A DNA stretch of 64,000 bases from NCBI RefSeq assembly GCF_947179165.1, contig NC_077244.1, positions 16,936,949-17,000,948 on the forward strand, given 5' to 3'. Source of the stretch: Solanum dulcamara. Its lineage: Eukaryota; Streptophyta; Magnoliopsida; Solanales; Solanaceae. Below, in pieces: positions 1 to 12,785 of this stretch (its first letter is position 1; the number at the start of each line of letters is the position of its first letter). Under the pieces are notes generated by a model, which was not told where the DNA came from, ran no database searches, and saw nothing but the letters and a program-made list of their open reading frames with translations. The translations under genes and the position numbers were made by a program.

Positions 1-346
1 CTCTAACCCCATGTTTGTGGCTTCGCTCTAACTTGGATTAAACTTCTTAAGTGCCTATAGTGCCTTATGCTCTAACTCTACAGGAAAGTGACATGCCTTT
101 ACAAAAACTAACTAGTATGGTGACATACCATGGGATTTTTGAAAGCTTTCCGGTAATCCCATAGTGCATCATCTAGCTTCTTTGGCCAATCTGTCGTTTT
201 GGCATTCACAGACTTTGCCTAAATTTCCTTGATTTCCCTGTTGGGCACTTTAACTTGCCCACTTGACTGTGGATGGTAAGGGGTAGCTACTTTATACTGC
301 TTCATGTCATATTTTGCTAGCAAAATCTTGATGATCTTATTACAAA
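1..346 (-). pseudogene. Athila/Tat-like gypsy integrase, C-terminal part (truncated)
   Basis: The minus strand reads as the second half of a Ty3/gypsy integrase. It has a KVATPYHPQSSGQVKV-like core, then [19 protein letters not shown], and ends in ACHFPVELEHKA. This wording is typical of the non-chromovirus Athila/Tat branch and differs from the chromovirus integrases elsewhere in the window. Stops interrupt the frame. The reading continues directly into the piece at 12033-12520 once element A is removed, so both are halves of one old gene. The window edge cuts its 3' end. The family call comes from recalled motif wording. Confidence 0.8.
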
Positions 347-2733
347 TGTCATGCCTCGAGTCGACACCCTAGGCTGACTGGCACTTAGAAACCATTGCTG
401 GTTACCAAGGGAACCCTTGGCCTAGCTAATTAAGTAGAAGACACAACTCATAGAAATATAATTCATGATTAGCATGCAAATTTATAAGTTCACTTCTCAT
501 AATTCAGTCTCCAAATATACTCTGAATATAATATAACTCAATATTTGCAAAACATGAACTCAAAGGATAAAACTAAATAACTCAACTCTGTTTATGTCTA
601 GTCTATGAATCCTCTAAAACTGACTATAAAAATAGGTATCGATACATGCCTACAACTACCTTAAAATACTATTAATGTAAATATTGAAATAAGGACTCAA
701 GAGGTCATCTGAATGAAAAGAGGTTTCATCAAAAGATGGATGAAAAACTGATCTTCAACGATGCGCCTATTGAGTATCTATATCGCCTGTGTATGTATCA
801 TAAAATGATGCAATTCTAAATGACGTCAGTATATGGAATATATAATATGTAAAATAGCTGAATGGAAGCTTAATCATAGATACTCAACTCAATGAATTCT
901 CAATAAACTCAACTCAATAAAGCATGGAATATATGAATTAGACAATGCTTTACAAAAATAAAAGGGCAGCCCGCTGCACTAAAGCTCCCACTATCCGCGG
1001 GGTCCGAGGAAGGGCCTGACCACAAGGGTCTATTGTACACAACCTTACCTTTCATTTCTTCCAGAGGTACAATGCTTTACAAAAATATAGATATTTAATG
1101 CAACTAAGTATAAAAATAGTAATTTACTTTTTGGGGAGTTTCTCAAACCGACAACTATCACTATGAGCCTTATGATAATACAATAAACTGTTATCATTGA
1201 CACAACCATCAAATACCTTGTAAGGATAATGGACTCAACTCATGTTATGGATCCATATAAAATCCCTCAATGAAGTTGGTGAGGAGTGATCCGAATGAAC
1301 AACACAATCCTATCCTACGCAGGCTAAGTAGTTTATGAGGTTCAAGTTGTTCTTATACTCTTACCCAAATTGATGCTCCATACTAATCCTAATTGTTTCT
1401 TATTATGCTTATATCTCAAGTTAGTATATGTACTCAAATAACTCATTTAGGCTCATTGGACTTTCTTAATAACTCCACTCTTCTCAACTCATCTCTTTTC
1501 TTTTAAAAACATTGTATTCTCAACTCAATGAATGAATTTAAAAACATTGCCTGACTTGTCAACCTAATATTAAAATATATATTTAAATGCATTAAAAATC
1601 AACTCATTTAGATTTCATAATGATCAAGCTCAAAATAGTGAATAAGAGACTTCTCAAAACTCAACTCATGCTCAAACTCTTTCTCAATTAAAAGGTGAAA
1701 TATATCATTCTTTAAACTCAAAACAATGCATAAAATTAAATAACACAATTGCTCAACTAGGGTTATGAATAATAATCTCAAGAATTCATACTCATATGAA
1801 TGATGTCAATATAAATAAATATATAGCAAACTCAACAAAAGATTCATAATTGAGAACTCAATGATAGATTCATAATTAACTCAAAATTCAATATACGAGA
1901 TTTAACTCAAACTCAATCTCAAACTTGACTGAATGAAGATGTAGGGAACCAGCACGAACTCAGTCCAATTTTGTGATTAGCCTTATATACATGGAACAAT
2001 GATTATCTAAGCAAAACTCAAAGATCTTGCTTGAATCTCTTGGGCCCTAACTTTGTCTTTCTCTCCAATCCTTGCTCTCAAAATATTATATGTTATAATG
2101 AGAGAAAAGGATAATTGGGTACTGATAAAGGGTTAATTTTAGTACCTAAACATCTTAATTTTAGTTCGGAAAAGATGGAAAAAGACTAAAATCTTCCCAC
2201 TTAAAAACTATCTCTAGCCGCTATGGGCTCTTCTACGAATCATAGAGGGTCGGTCATAGGAGTTGTGGACCAAAATTTGAGCTTACTGTTTCACGACTTG
2301 GTGGGTCTATGAATATACCTCTATGTGTCATAGGCCTAAAGACGGGTCGTAATGGACTATCGTAGGCTTTACTGAAGAATTGAGTCAAGGGTACTACAGA
2401 CCGTTATACGGTCCATAAAAATTATTGCGGATTGTAGAAATGGTCGTAGGGTTGTGGTATGCATACCATTAGCTACTGGAATGTGATACCTTGTTCTATG
2501 ATGAACTTTACGAGTCCTAGAAGGATTGGTGGGTCATAACATAGGATCATAGAAGAGGTTCTTGACCACGTGAATTTGGCTAAGTGTCAAGGGTTTCTAC
2601 GAGCCCCTCTTATGGCTTGTAGAACACTCTACGTGTCATAGAGTGTGGCTGTAGACCTTTCACAACTCAATTTTCTCATATTTCTCTTGGATCCTCGGCA
2701 TCAATCTAAGTTAAAATAATACGGGGTGTTATA
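347..2733 (-). repeat. Element A 3' LTR
   Basis: About 2.39 kb, aligned along its length with 9722-12032. Shared landmarks include CTTGGCCT near the left end, the AATATAATATAACTCAAT stretch, a CTCAACTC-rich middle and repeated CTACGA/GGTCGTAG-like words at 2200-2660. The element's LTR start reads TATAACACC on the minus strand, a decayed form of TGTAACACC. The outer end is at TGTCATGCC on the plus strand. Short open frames inside are not taken as genes. Confidence 0.85.
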
Positions 2734-2749
2734 ATATTTCCCCTTGAGA
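2734..2749 (-). other. Polypurine tract of element A
   Basis: On the minus strand CTCAAGGGGAAATAT directly precedes the LTR start. This is the expected position of the plus-strand DNA primer, and it resembles AAGGGGGAGATAA in elements B and C. Slightly decayed. Confidence 0.65.
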
Positions 2750-2939
2750 TTATTTGTCCTCTAATGATGACTAAGGTAAGAATTTACTCAAGGAACCAAT
2801 ACAATGCAAGAAATCAAATACTCAAAATTAAAAATAACTACTCAAATACTCAAAACTCAAGAAGGCACTAAACCAAGAGATAGGAATAGAAATATTACTT
2901 TCAACATCGATACTAAGAGGAACAAAAATAGATGAGAGT

Positions 2940-5900
2940 ACTACGCTTTCATATCCTCTTCGGCTTCCCACGTAGCCTCCACAACTAATTGATTTCTCCC
3001 CAAGACTTCGAATGTAGCGATCCTTTTGGTTCTCAATTTATGAACTTGACGATCATGAATTTGGACATGAATATCCTCATAGGACAAGCTATCTTTTACT
3101 CTAATGTTTTTCTGTAGGAAATATTAGTGAAGGATCTCCCAAGAACTTCTTAAGCATTGAAATATGGAACACTGGATGAACATTGTCTAATTCTGATGGT
3201 AGTTCTAACTCATAGGAGACATTACCAACTCTCTTAATAATGTATAAGGACCAATATATCGAGGACTAAGCTTCACATTCTACCCAAATCTTATGACCCC
3301 CTTCATGGATGAAACTTTCAGATACACCCAATCATTACCTCAAACTCTAAGTCTTTTCTCCTCATATTAGTGTAGGACTTATGATGATTTCATGTAGTCT
3401 TCAACCTCTCTCGGATGATTTTCACTTTATCTATAGTTTGATGAACCAAATATGGATCTATCAACTTAGCTTCACCAACTTCGAACCAACCAATATGTGA
3501 TCTATATCTCCTCCCATAAAGAATCTCATAAGGAACCATCTGAATACTCAAGTGAAAACTATTATTGTAGGAAAACTCAATAAGAGGAAAGTGGTCATCT
3601 AAATTATGTTTGAAATCAATGACACAAGTTCTTATCATATCCTCAAGATTCTGAATAGTACGCTTTGTTTGACCATCTATCTAAGGATGGAAAGCAATAA
3701 TAAGATTCACCTTTAAACCTAAACCTCTCTGAAATGACTTCTATAATGGAGTGGTGAATTGTGTACCTCTATTTGAGATGATAGACAAAGAAACTCCATG
3801 AAGTCAAACTATCTATCGAATAAACAATCTAGAATAATCTTCTATTGAATTTGTTGCCTTAGCGGGCAAAAAGTAGTTTGATTTGGTCATCTTATTCATA
3901 ATCACCCAGATCGAATCATGCTATCTGCGAGACCACAATATACATGTAATGAAATCGATATCTATCATCTCCCACTTCTAATATAGTAATTCTATATTAT
4001 GAACTACACCACAAGGTCTTTGATTCTCAACTTTGACTTGTTGAGAAATCATGCATTTTGACATAATATATGCTATATCTCTCTTCATACCATACCACCA
4101 ATAGACTTCTCTCAAGTCATGATATATTTTAGTAGAACCTAGATAAATCAAATATCTGGAGCTATGGTCTCTGCAATAATTCTATCTTGGAGTCTATATA
4201 CACTCAGATCACATAGACTACCCTGATACCTCAACACTCCATCTCCCCATTTGGAAAATGCCATCACTTCTTATTTATGAATATATTCCTCCAATTGAAG
4301 TAGAATATGGTCGTGGTCTTGCCTTTCCTTCACCTCCAAAACTAGTGTAGTAAAGACTTAGCCCCATTCTGAATAATAAAACCTACCTCATCAAAGTCCA
4401 CAAGAAGAACTCCCAAACATGTAAGTGTATGTACTTCTTTAGCCAACTCTTTATTTTCTTTCTCAACATGAGTTGTATTCCCCATGGACAACCTGCTAAG
4501 AGTATCAACAATAACATTATCTTTACCTAGATGGTAGAGAATGGTCATGTCATAATTCTTAAGCTACTCAAGTCATCTCCTCTACCTCTAGTTCAACTCT
4601 TTCTGATTAACACATATTGTAAACTTTTGTGACCAGCGAACATATCTACATGCACACAATAGATACAATGATGCCAATTATTGAGAGCAAATACTACAAT
4701 TTCCAACTCTACATCATCAGTTAGATAATTCCTCTCATGGATCTTAAATAAATGATGAAATCATCTATTCCCTTGGGTAGGGAAAAATAGTCAATCTCAT
4801 TTTCAATTCTTGAAAACTTTTCTCAAAGAATCTGAATATTGAAAATTGGTGTTCCTGTAAGTCAACCTAGTCAATTGAGATGATATTGATGAGAATCCCT
4901 CAACAAACCTCATATAGTAGCCAACCAAACCCAAGAAACTTCTTATGTTTGTTGGAGACATGGGTTTGGGCTAATTCTTTACTGCCTCAATCTTTTGCAA
5001 ATCTACTCAGATACCATCACCATAAACAAAATGACCTAAGAATGCCACAGATGCATGCCAAAACTCACACTTTGAAAAATTTGCATATAACTCTCGGTCC
5101 TTAAGAGTTTGGAGAAAAATTCTAATATTGTGGCATGCTCCTCCTCATTTATAGTGTAGATCAAAATATCATCGATAAACATGATAATAAACATGTCTAG
5201 ATACTGCTTGAACACTCTATTTATGAAGTCCATAAATGCTTTAGAAGAGTTGGTCAAATCGAAATGTATGACAAGAAACTCATAATGAACATATATGGTT
5301 CTAAAGGCTGTCTTCAAAATGTCACTGTCTCTCACTTTTAACTAATGATAACTTGATTTGAGGTCTATCATAAAGAAACAAGTGGCACCTTGAAGCTGGT
5401 CGAATAGGTCATCGATTCTCAGAAGAGGGTACTTATTCGTTATAGTGACATTGTTCAACTGACGGTAGTCAATTATATTTCTTTCTCATGAAAGGTGAGA
5501 CACTTGGCCTAGTGAATCCCTTATTTGAAAGATCTCTCGACTATTCTTTCAACATTTTTAACTTGGCTTGAGCCTTTCTATATGGCAGAATAGAAATAGG
5601 CTGAGTCTCGAGAAGAATATCTATTCCAAAGTCTATCCCTTAGGAAGGACTTTAAGAAATTAACTTACAACTGGGACTAAATGAAGAGATGGTATCTCCA
5701 CACTATCATCTATAACTCGAACAATGTGGTAGATACACCGCTTAGAAACCAACTTTCTGGCCTTAAGGTTTGAAATGAATTTACCCTTACGAACTATTGG
5801 ACTACCTTTTCATTCAATGACTGGATCATTCAAAAACTGAAACTTGGCAACTCGAGTTTTACAATCAACCAAGGCATAATAAGCATAAATCAATTCTATG

Positions 5901-6104
5901 CTAGGAATGACATCAAAGTTTAATGTCTAACTTAACTAAGTCTGCAAAAGTATGTTTATGATAAATAGAGATTGTACAATCTCGATAGAATCTCTTAGAT
6001 AAAATCAACTCATCAATATGAGTTGAAATACTGAAGGGGTCTAAAAGACTTTCGAAAAGGATCCCAAATTTAACAGCCACATAAGGAGTAATAAAGACAA
6101 CAAA
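2940..6104 (-). pseudogene. Element A pol remnant (PR-RT-RNaseH-IN-chromodomain)
   Basis: Read right to left on the minus strand: protease start (FITPYVAVKFGIL, about 6100-6060); reverse transcriptase with KTAFRT and the FIDDILIY catalytic box (FIDD at 5168-5179); RNase H end YHLGKDNVIVDTLSRLS (about 4548-4480); integrase C-terminal part with LIEFSYNNSFH and YGRRYRSHIGWFEV (3638-3390); and a chromodomain ending in VVEATWEAEEDMKA near 2950. Stops and frameshifts break every domain, so it cannot encode an active polyprotein. The frame is cut off from gag by solo LTR K. Confidence 0.85.
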
Positions 6105-8187
6105 TGTCACAACCCAACCTAGGGCCTAATCGTAACACGACGATCAGGATGCGAGGGAGCCCAACCATAAGCTATCTTACCATACATCATATACATAAGG
6201 TAAAGAATAACATAAATATGAGTGGAAGTAATCATTAAGTGGGGAATGGGACTAAGGAAGATCAACTCTATAAACGTTCAACTGGACTACACCATAATAT
6301 TATCCAAATATGCCTCTAATGTAGTCTTTGATGGGGGCTTAGGAAAAGCTCCTAGCTCACCCTAACAATAGAAGAAAGTGTAAAAACTAGTAACATGAAT
6401 AAGTATTATCCTCGGTAGAATGAGGAATCACCAACTTCTTTGAAATCTAAAGCAAATCTCTAGCCAAAAATAGGGTGATCATGAGTGTTGTCCCTACATT
6501 ATGAGACAATGTAGGAAAAATATACTTTAGTAGATTTGAATGTACTAAATATGTAAGGTATGCATGAATAAGTAAAGAGAGTAATCAATATTCCATAGGA
6601 TGCATGGCCAATCATAATGAACATGAGTATAGTTTAAAAGCAATTTAAATCATAAGAAACTCTTAGTCAATACATATCATAAAACTTTATCATAAACTCA
6701 TAACTTCACATCTCATAAATTCAACTTCAACTTGTGTGGGATAGGACGATTAACCGACAACTAAGACAATACGAGCTATTACATGGAATCCAATGACTCC
6801 TACATCGAGATAGACCGATGACTCTTGCGTTGAAATAGGAGAGGCTACCTTGCCAGGGTATACTCCAAAAATAACTCAACTCAACTCAACTATGATATAT
6901 GTGGACCCACTAGCTAGGCCATGAAGGCAACCTACGTGGGCAACATAGTTTGGGACTTTAGGTTGCTACTAGAATTCCCTTGGGTAACTAACTGTGTTAC
7001 CGGACTGAACCCTACCTAGAAGACCTCTCGGTGCTTAGTCACTATCCTAATAGAAAATCATAAACATGATCATAACATAGTAGGGAAAGATAGTAACTGC
7101 CTATCAATCCATCTTTAAAAAATATTAGGAATAGCTCATCTATTTAGTGATTTATAAGATTCTATAAATTCGGTGAAAATTGTCCTTATCACCATCTATA
7201 AACATGTTTTGATCTTAACTCTTATCATTATCATAACTTTAACTTTATAATCATAAATCTCACCTTTAAATCATATAAAACTTTCATTGAAAATCATTTA
7301 ACTCATGATCAACTCATAAACTTATCTTAAATTCATAATCATAGCTTGAAAATATAGCTTTATGCATGGACATCTATAAATCAACTTGAAATCATGTAAT
7401 TCATATGAAAACATGCATATAAAGATCATTGATAACATTTAAAAACAAAATCAAATCATCCCAATGCAACTCATCAAAACCAGGGTTTATAATTAATTAT
7501 AAATTAAATGAAGACGTGAGAAATCTTTGGGACTTCATGGGTGAAAAGAGAACATGAATCAATCCCCACATACCTTGAGTGAGAAGACTAAAGAATTTGG
7601 AAGAATTTGAGAATTTTGATGGAGAGCTTGAGTGAATATCTTGAAAGTCTTCAATTGAGTCCTTGAGAGCCTCTTGTAGAGAGAGAAATACTTGTGTAAG
7701 TAAATTGTAGAAGAATGAATGGAATTAAGGGTTTAGGGTAGTTTATACAGTAGAATTAGGCCCTAAAAACGTCCAAGTTCATTAATTAATAACTATGAAA
7801 AAGTATAAAGTACCCTTACTTAAAAACTGAATCCGGGAGAAAAAACATCTCCCAGGTCCACGACATGGAGCTGCTCCTGGATAGGGAAATTTTTAGCGAA
7901 TGAGATTTTGGCCAGATTTTGACTGGGGGAAAAATTACACTGAATGGTATCAAGTGAGAGAAGAGGAGCTGTCGTGCACCTTACTGTTTTGTATAATTTT
8001 TGACAAAATTCATCTTTTAATACACGAGTCCTAAAAATCCATCGACTCCATCTTCCCATAGGTTTTGACCCCGTGATCAACCTTCCAGACTTGGATTTGC
8101 CAAAAACAATAAGGATAATGTGTTACGCAAGTGGCCTATTCCTAAGGCATTCTTAAGGCACTTATGAGCATTTTAAAAAATATTAAA
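6105..8187 (-). repeat. Solo LTR K, same family as element B LTRs, inside element A
   Basis: A single 2.08-kb LTR with no internal region. On the minus strand it matches B's 5' LTR (37471-39447) over most of its length, for example GGATTTTTAGGACTCG, CAAAATCTCATTCGCT and the TTCTTCCAAATT stretch. It also matches B's 3' LTR start (GATCACGGGGTCAAAA). Plus-strand ends are TGTCACAACCC on the left and a decayed TATTAAA on the right. Flanks ACAAA (6100-6104) and AGAAA (8188-8192) fit a diverged target duplication. A's protein reads from gag into protease across the site when K is removed. Solo LTRs arise by LTR-LTR recombination. Confidence 0.82.
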
Positions 8188-8192
8188 AGAAA

Positions 8193-9510
8193 ACACCTAA
8201 ATCAAGTAATGTATAAATATAATAAGAAATGACTTGAAGCATACTAGTGACAACACCTGGTAAATTCTGTAGGTCTTGGTGACTAGCCATAACATACAGA
8301 TGGTTTGAACCTCCACCTTCCCCTAAATTAGAATCTCTCTGATTACCTCTACCTGGTGATGCTTCTAAAGAAGACTGGGCTCTATTTCCCCATTACTTTG
8401 GCTATCTAACATATAATCTATCATAAAATGATCTATCTGGCCACACTTGTAGTAATCATTAGTACCATTATAAGGCTCTCCCAAATATAGTCTTCCACAC
8501 TTACCATAAGGCAGCTTGCGTGAAGAACTCTGGCCTATAATCCCTTGAGATCTCTAGTTATTTTGGTTGTTTATTGCAAGTAAACTTGCTGATGATGGTG
8601 CATAACTAGAATATCTCTTCTGAGAGAAGTAAAGGTTACCATTACCACCCTTCTGGTGGTTAGACTTATTACCCATAGACTTGAACTTTTTACTCTAGTG
8701 CTCCTCCCTATCCTTCCTCTTGTTCTCCTCAACTTCTTGAGCATACACCATTAGTCTAGAGGTGTCCATGTCTAAAATCAACAAGGCAACTTGACTCTCC
8801 TTCTTCATATGCTTGCTTAGGCCAAGGACAAACTTTCTCATCTTATCTCTCATATAAAGAATCGTCTCTAAAGCATATATGGATAACTGGATAAATTTGA
8901 GGCTCTCTAATAGTCAACCACTCTTTTTTAAATTAACAAACTCCTCATCAATCTTTTCTTCCCTCAGATCTCATGGAAAGAAGTGATCTAGGAATGTATT
9001 CTCAAACTCATCCTAAATTGTAGTCTCATCATCCTCTCCATGACTTTCGTCCCACTAATTATACCAGACATTAGCAACATATTTCAGGGGGTAGGAAACA
9101 AGCTCGACTCTCTCAATCTCAGTCGCATCCATAGCCTTGAGGATCTTTCACATCTCATATATAAAGTTCCAGGGATCCTCCTCATCTCTGGATCCAGTAA
9201 AGGCTGGTGAGTTTATCCTTAGAAAGTCTCTAATCCATATGATATCAGATGCCTCTTGAGAACTATAGCTAAGAATTGGGGTACTTTGACAACCAGGATG
9301 AGCAGCTAACTGTGTGAGCATAGAAATTGCTACTCTAAACTTCGACTAAGAAGTTATAGTAGGCTGGACAGTCTGTGGAACCTCTTGAGTCCTAGTCTCA
9401 TTCTCAGTTTCAGCTGCTCGGGCTCGATTTTGGGTCTACATTCTAGATGGTTATGGAATCTCATAGTCAGTAATGTTACTCTGGTTCAAAGTATGTTTTA
9501 AAGGCATTAT
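8193..9510 (-). pseudogene. Element A gag remnant
   Basis: The minus strand carries a chromovirus gag with many stops. An ATG near 9507 begins MPLKHTLNQ and is followed by an ENETRTQEVPQ linker. A degenerate zinc knuckle near 8455-8415 reads YYKCGQIDHF, with the first Cys replaced by Tyr. A Gly/Asn-rich linker ends in a GVVTSMLQV-like start of the protease spacer near 8230. The last codons run into K's target site. Confidence 0.75.
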
Positions 9511-9703
9511 ATGAAAATGTGAAACACATGAATTATAAGAAGATTTCATAAAGTTAAACTCTATTGCATGAATTGGAGTATGAAAGAAGCGAAACATTTT
9601 CAAAAGTCCTATAGCCTCCCTATTATAGATGTGGCACAGTTCACACTAATAAGAAGGACTCTAATGACTTAGCTTTATAGACTTTCTAGGACTCTTGAAC
9701 TAT

Positions 9704-9719
9704 GTACTCTGATAACAAG
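9704..9719 (-). other. Primer-binding site of element A (tRNA-iMet type)
   Basis: The minus strand reads TTGTTATCAGAGTAC just inside the 5' LTR. This is a slightly mutated TGGTATCAGAGC, the complement of the 3' end of initiator tRNA-Met used by many gypsy elements. It fixes A's orientation and the LTR boundary. Confidence 0.75.
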
Positions 9720-9721
9720 TT

Positions 9722-12032
9722 TTTTATGCCTTGAGTCTACTCCATAGGTGTGGCCGACACTTAGATACTATTCCAGGTTCCCAAGAGAACCCTTGGCCTG
9801 GCTAACTCACTAGGCAGAAAACTTAACTAATAGAAATATAAATCATGATAGGCATGCAAATTTATAAAGGTGCACTTCTCATAATAGAGTCTTAAAATAT
9901 ACTTTGAATATAATATAACTCAATGTTTACAAAACATGAACTCAGAGGATAAAACTAAATAACATAAATCTATCTATATCTATTCTATGAAGCCGCTAAA
10001 GCTGATTCTGAAAATAGGTACCAATATAAGGCCACTGCTACCTCAAAATACTAACAATGTAAAGGCTGAAATGAAGACTCAAGAGATCATTTGAATGCAA
10101 AGAGGTCTCACCAATTGCTTGATGGAAAACTGATCTTCAATGTTGCACATGCTGAGAATCTCTATCACCTCTGTCTACATCATAAAATGATGCAACGCCA
10201 AATGCCATCAATACATGAAATGTACGGTATGTAAAATAGTTGAAAGAAAACTTAATCAAAGATACTCAACTGAACTCAACTCAAAGAATTCTCAATAAAC
10301 TCAACTCAATAAAGTATGTAATATATGAATAGAAAATGCTTTACAAAAGTATAGATATTTAATGCAACTCGGCATAAAAATAGTATTTTACTCTTTAGGG
10401 AGTTTTTCTAACTGACAACTATCACTATGAGCCTCGTGATGATACTACAAACAACCTTCATTGCCATAGACATGCAATACCTTTCAAGGGTAAGGGACGT
10501 AACTCAACCTACAGATCCCTATAAAATATCTCAATGATGCTGGTGAGGAGTCGCCCGAATGAATGACATGATCTTATCGTATGCTGGCTATGTAGTTTAT
10601 GGTGTTTGGGTTTTTCTTATACTCTTACCTAAATTGGTTCTCAATACTTCTACAAAAATTATATTTATTATGCTCTTATCTCAAGTTAGTGTGTGTACTA
10701 AAATAACTCATTTTGTCTCATTGGACTTTTCTCTATAACTTAACTCGTCTCAACTCATCTCAACTCGTCTCTTCTCTTTTTAAAAGATTATATTTTCAAC
10801 TTAATGAATGCATTTAAAAATATAGCTTGACTTGTTAATTCAATCTCAAAATATATTTATACATGCATTAATATTCAACTCATTTAGACTCAATAATGAT
10901 CATGCTTAAAATAGTTAAATAAAATACTTTTCAAAACTGAACTCATGCTCAAACTCTTTCTTAATTAAAAGATGAAATATATCATTCTTTTAACTTTAAA
11001 CAAATCATAAAAACAAATAGTGCAATTACTCAACTAGGGTTTACGTGAATGCAAACATAAACAATAACCTCAAGAATTTGAACTCAGATGAATTATCTCA
11101 ATATCAATACATTTATCTCAATATCAATAAATATATAGGGAACTCAAGAAAGATTCATAATTTACTCAAAACTCAATATGAGATTTACTCAAATTCAAAC
11201 TCAAACTTGAATGAACTAAGATTTAGGACACGAGGATGAAGTCATTCCAATATTATGATTAGCCTTATATACCTAGAATGATAATTATCAAAGCAAAACT
11301 CAAAGATATTTCTTGAAACTCTCGAACCCTAGCTTTTTTCTTATTTCTAATCCTTGCTCTCAAAATATTCCAAGTGATAATGAGAGAAAATGATCATTTG
11401 GTATTGAAAAGTGGTTAATTTTAGTCCCAAAACATCTCGGTTATAGTTTGGAAAAGATGGAAAAAGACTAAAATACCCTCATTTAAAAATTATCTCTACC
11501 GCTATGGGCTCTTCCACGGTCTGTAGAGTCTTCCATAGATCATAAAATGTTGGTTATAGTAGTTGGGGACCAAAACATGAGCTCATTGTTTCAATTCTAG
11601 GGAGGTCTACGACCATACCTTTATGGGTCATAGACCTGAACAAAGGTCATAAAGGACCAATCATAGGCTCCACTAAAAAACTGTGTCAAGGAGACTATGA
11701 AACATTTTACATTCTGTAGAAAATTATTACGAATTATAGGACTGGTCGTAGGATTGTGATGCACATTCCAGACCTACTAGAATATGACATCTTGTTCTAT
11801 GATGGACTTTGTAAACATAGACAACTTGGCGGTTTGTAAAATTGGATTGTAGATGTGGTCCTTGACTATTGAAATTTGGCTAAGTGCTAAGGGGTTCTAC
11901 AAGCCCTTTCTACGACTCGTAGAAAAATTTATGGGTCGTTGAGTGTGGCCCTAGACCTTTGAAAACTTACTTTCTCATAATTTGTCTTGTCTCCTTGGGA
12001 TGGATCTAATTAAAATAGTACAGGGTATTACA
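9722..12032 (-). repeat. Element A 5' LTR
   Basis: About 2.31 kb, partner of 347-2733. The minus-strand start is TGTAATACCCTG and the end abuts the primer site. Substitutions and small indels against the other copy are scattered throughout, which indicates an old insertion. Confidence 0.85.
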
Positions 12033-12520
12033 ACAATAATGCGACTCCCATCGTTGATAATTGTTCTAGGTGTGCCAAACTTAGAGAAAATATTCTTCTT
12101 GAAGAACCTCAATGATCTTACCATTATTGTCAGCGAAGGCTACTGCTTCAACCAATTTGGAGAAATAGTCGACTATAACTAAGATACACTTCAACCCATA
12201 AAAACTCACACACAGCCCTATGAAGTCAATGCCCCAGATGTCAAAGATTTCTACCTCTAACATTGGAGTCATTGGCAAGTCCTGAAGCCTAGATATTGCA
12301 CCTTGCCTTTGACATTTATCACAACTCTTTGCCAAATCATATGCATTTCATTAAATGATGGGCCAGTAGTTACCACGTTGGAGTACCTTTTAAGAAGTTA
12401 GACCTCCACTATGATGTCCACCAACTACATAAGAATGATAAACTTTTAGTATACTTAGTATTTCAGCTTCCGGCACACACTGCTTGATCAAATTGTCAGC
12501 ACACAACCTACGTGCCTTTG
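12033..12520 (-). pseudogene. Athila/Tat-like gypsy integrase, N-terminal part
   Basis: The minus strand encodes the zinc-binding and core start of a gypsy integrase. Visible are VPEAEILSILKVYHS, then GGHHSGG (the HHCC histidines), AKSCDKCQRQGAISR (the cysteine pair), and FDIWGIDFIG followed by VDYFSKLVEAVAF with a first catalytic Asp. It ends near IINDGSR at the insertion point of element A and continues in 1-346. Stops occur upstream of the CDKC motif. The right edge meets the G fragment at a short duplicated word. Confidence 0.82.
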
Positions 12521-12541
12521 CTTACCTACGTGCCTTGTAAC
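12506..12541. repeat. Short tandem duplication at the Athila/G junction
   Basis: The word CCTACGTGCCTT occurs twice, about 18 bases apart, exactly where Athila-like coding sequence gives way to the G internal fragment. It may be microhomology used in a joining event or a repair duplication. Confidence 0.6.
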
Positions 12542-12785
12542 TTCCAACATCGTTAGTTACTTTTTCAATCAATGTTGTCCTCCTGTTGAAATTACAGGTT
12601 AGTATGATAAATTTTATTCCCTTTGACTCGGCTCTATCGCACGATCTTAGATTTGAAAGAAAGTAATATTCTAAATGTCCTGTAGCCTCATGTCCATAGA
12701 TGTGGTGCACAACACACCGATAGAAAAGATTCTACTAGACACGGTCTGTAGACACTCCAAGGACAAACTGCTCTAATACCACTTC
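12521..12785 (-). mobile_element. G: internal fragment next to its primer site
   Basis: The reverse complement aligns with 57911-58170 of element D. Shared words include AGAAGTGGTATTAGAG (primer site region), GTGTTGTGCACCACATCTAT and GGAAGTTACAA. It is the first 265 bases of the internal region of a D-family (LARD-like) element on the minus strand. It is cut at its left end by the Athila piece. No coding sequence. Confidence 0.75.

Larger units (their letters stand above)
347..12032 (-). mobile_element. Element A: decayed chromovirus (Ty3/gypsy, Tekay/Del-like), with nested solo LTR
   Basis: Complete but degenerate LTR retrotransposon on the minus strand. Two alignable LTRs (347-2733 and 9722-12032) bound gag and pol remnants. 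A tRNA-iMet-type primer site lies inside the right LTR and a purine tract inside the left one. Flanking 5-base repeats ACAAA (342-346) and ACAAT (12033-12037) look like a diverged target duplication, and the host integrase reads across the site when A is removed. The chromodomain at the end of pol places it with chromoviruses. LTR divergence and many stops show it is old. Confidence 0.88.
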
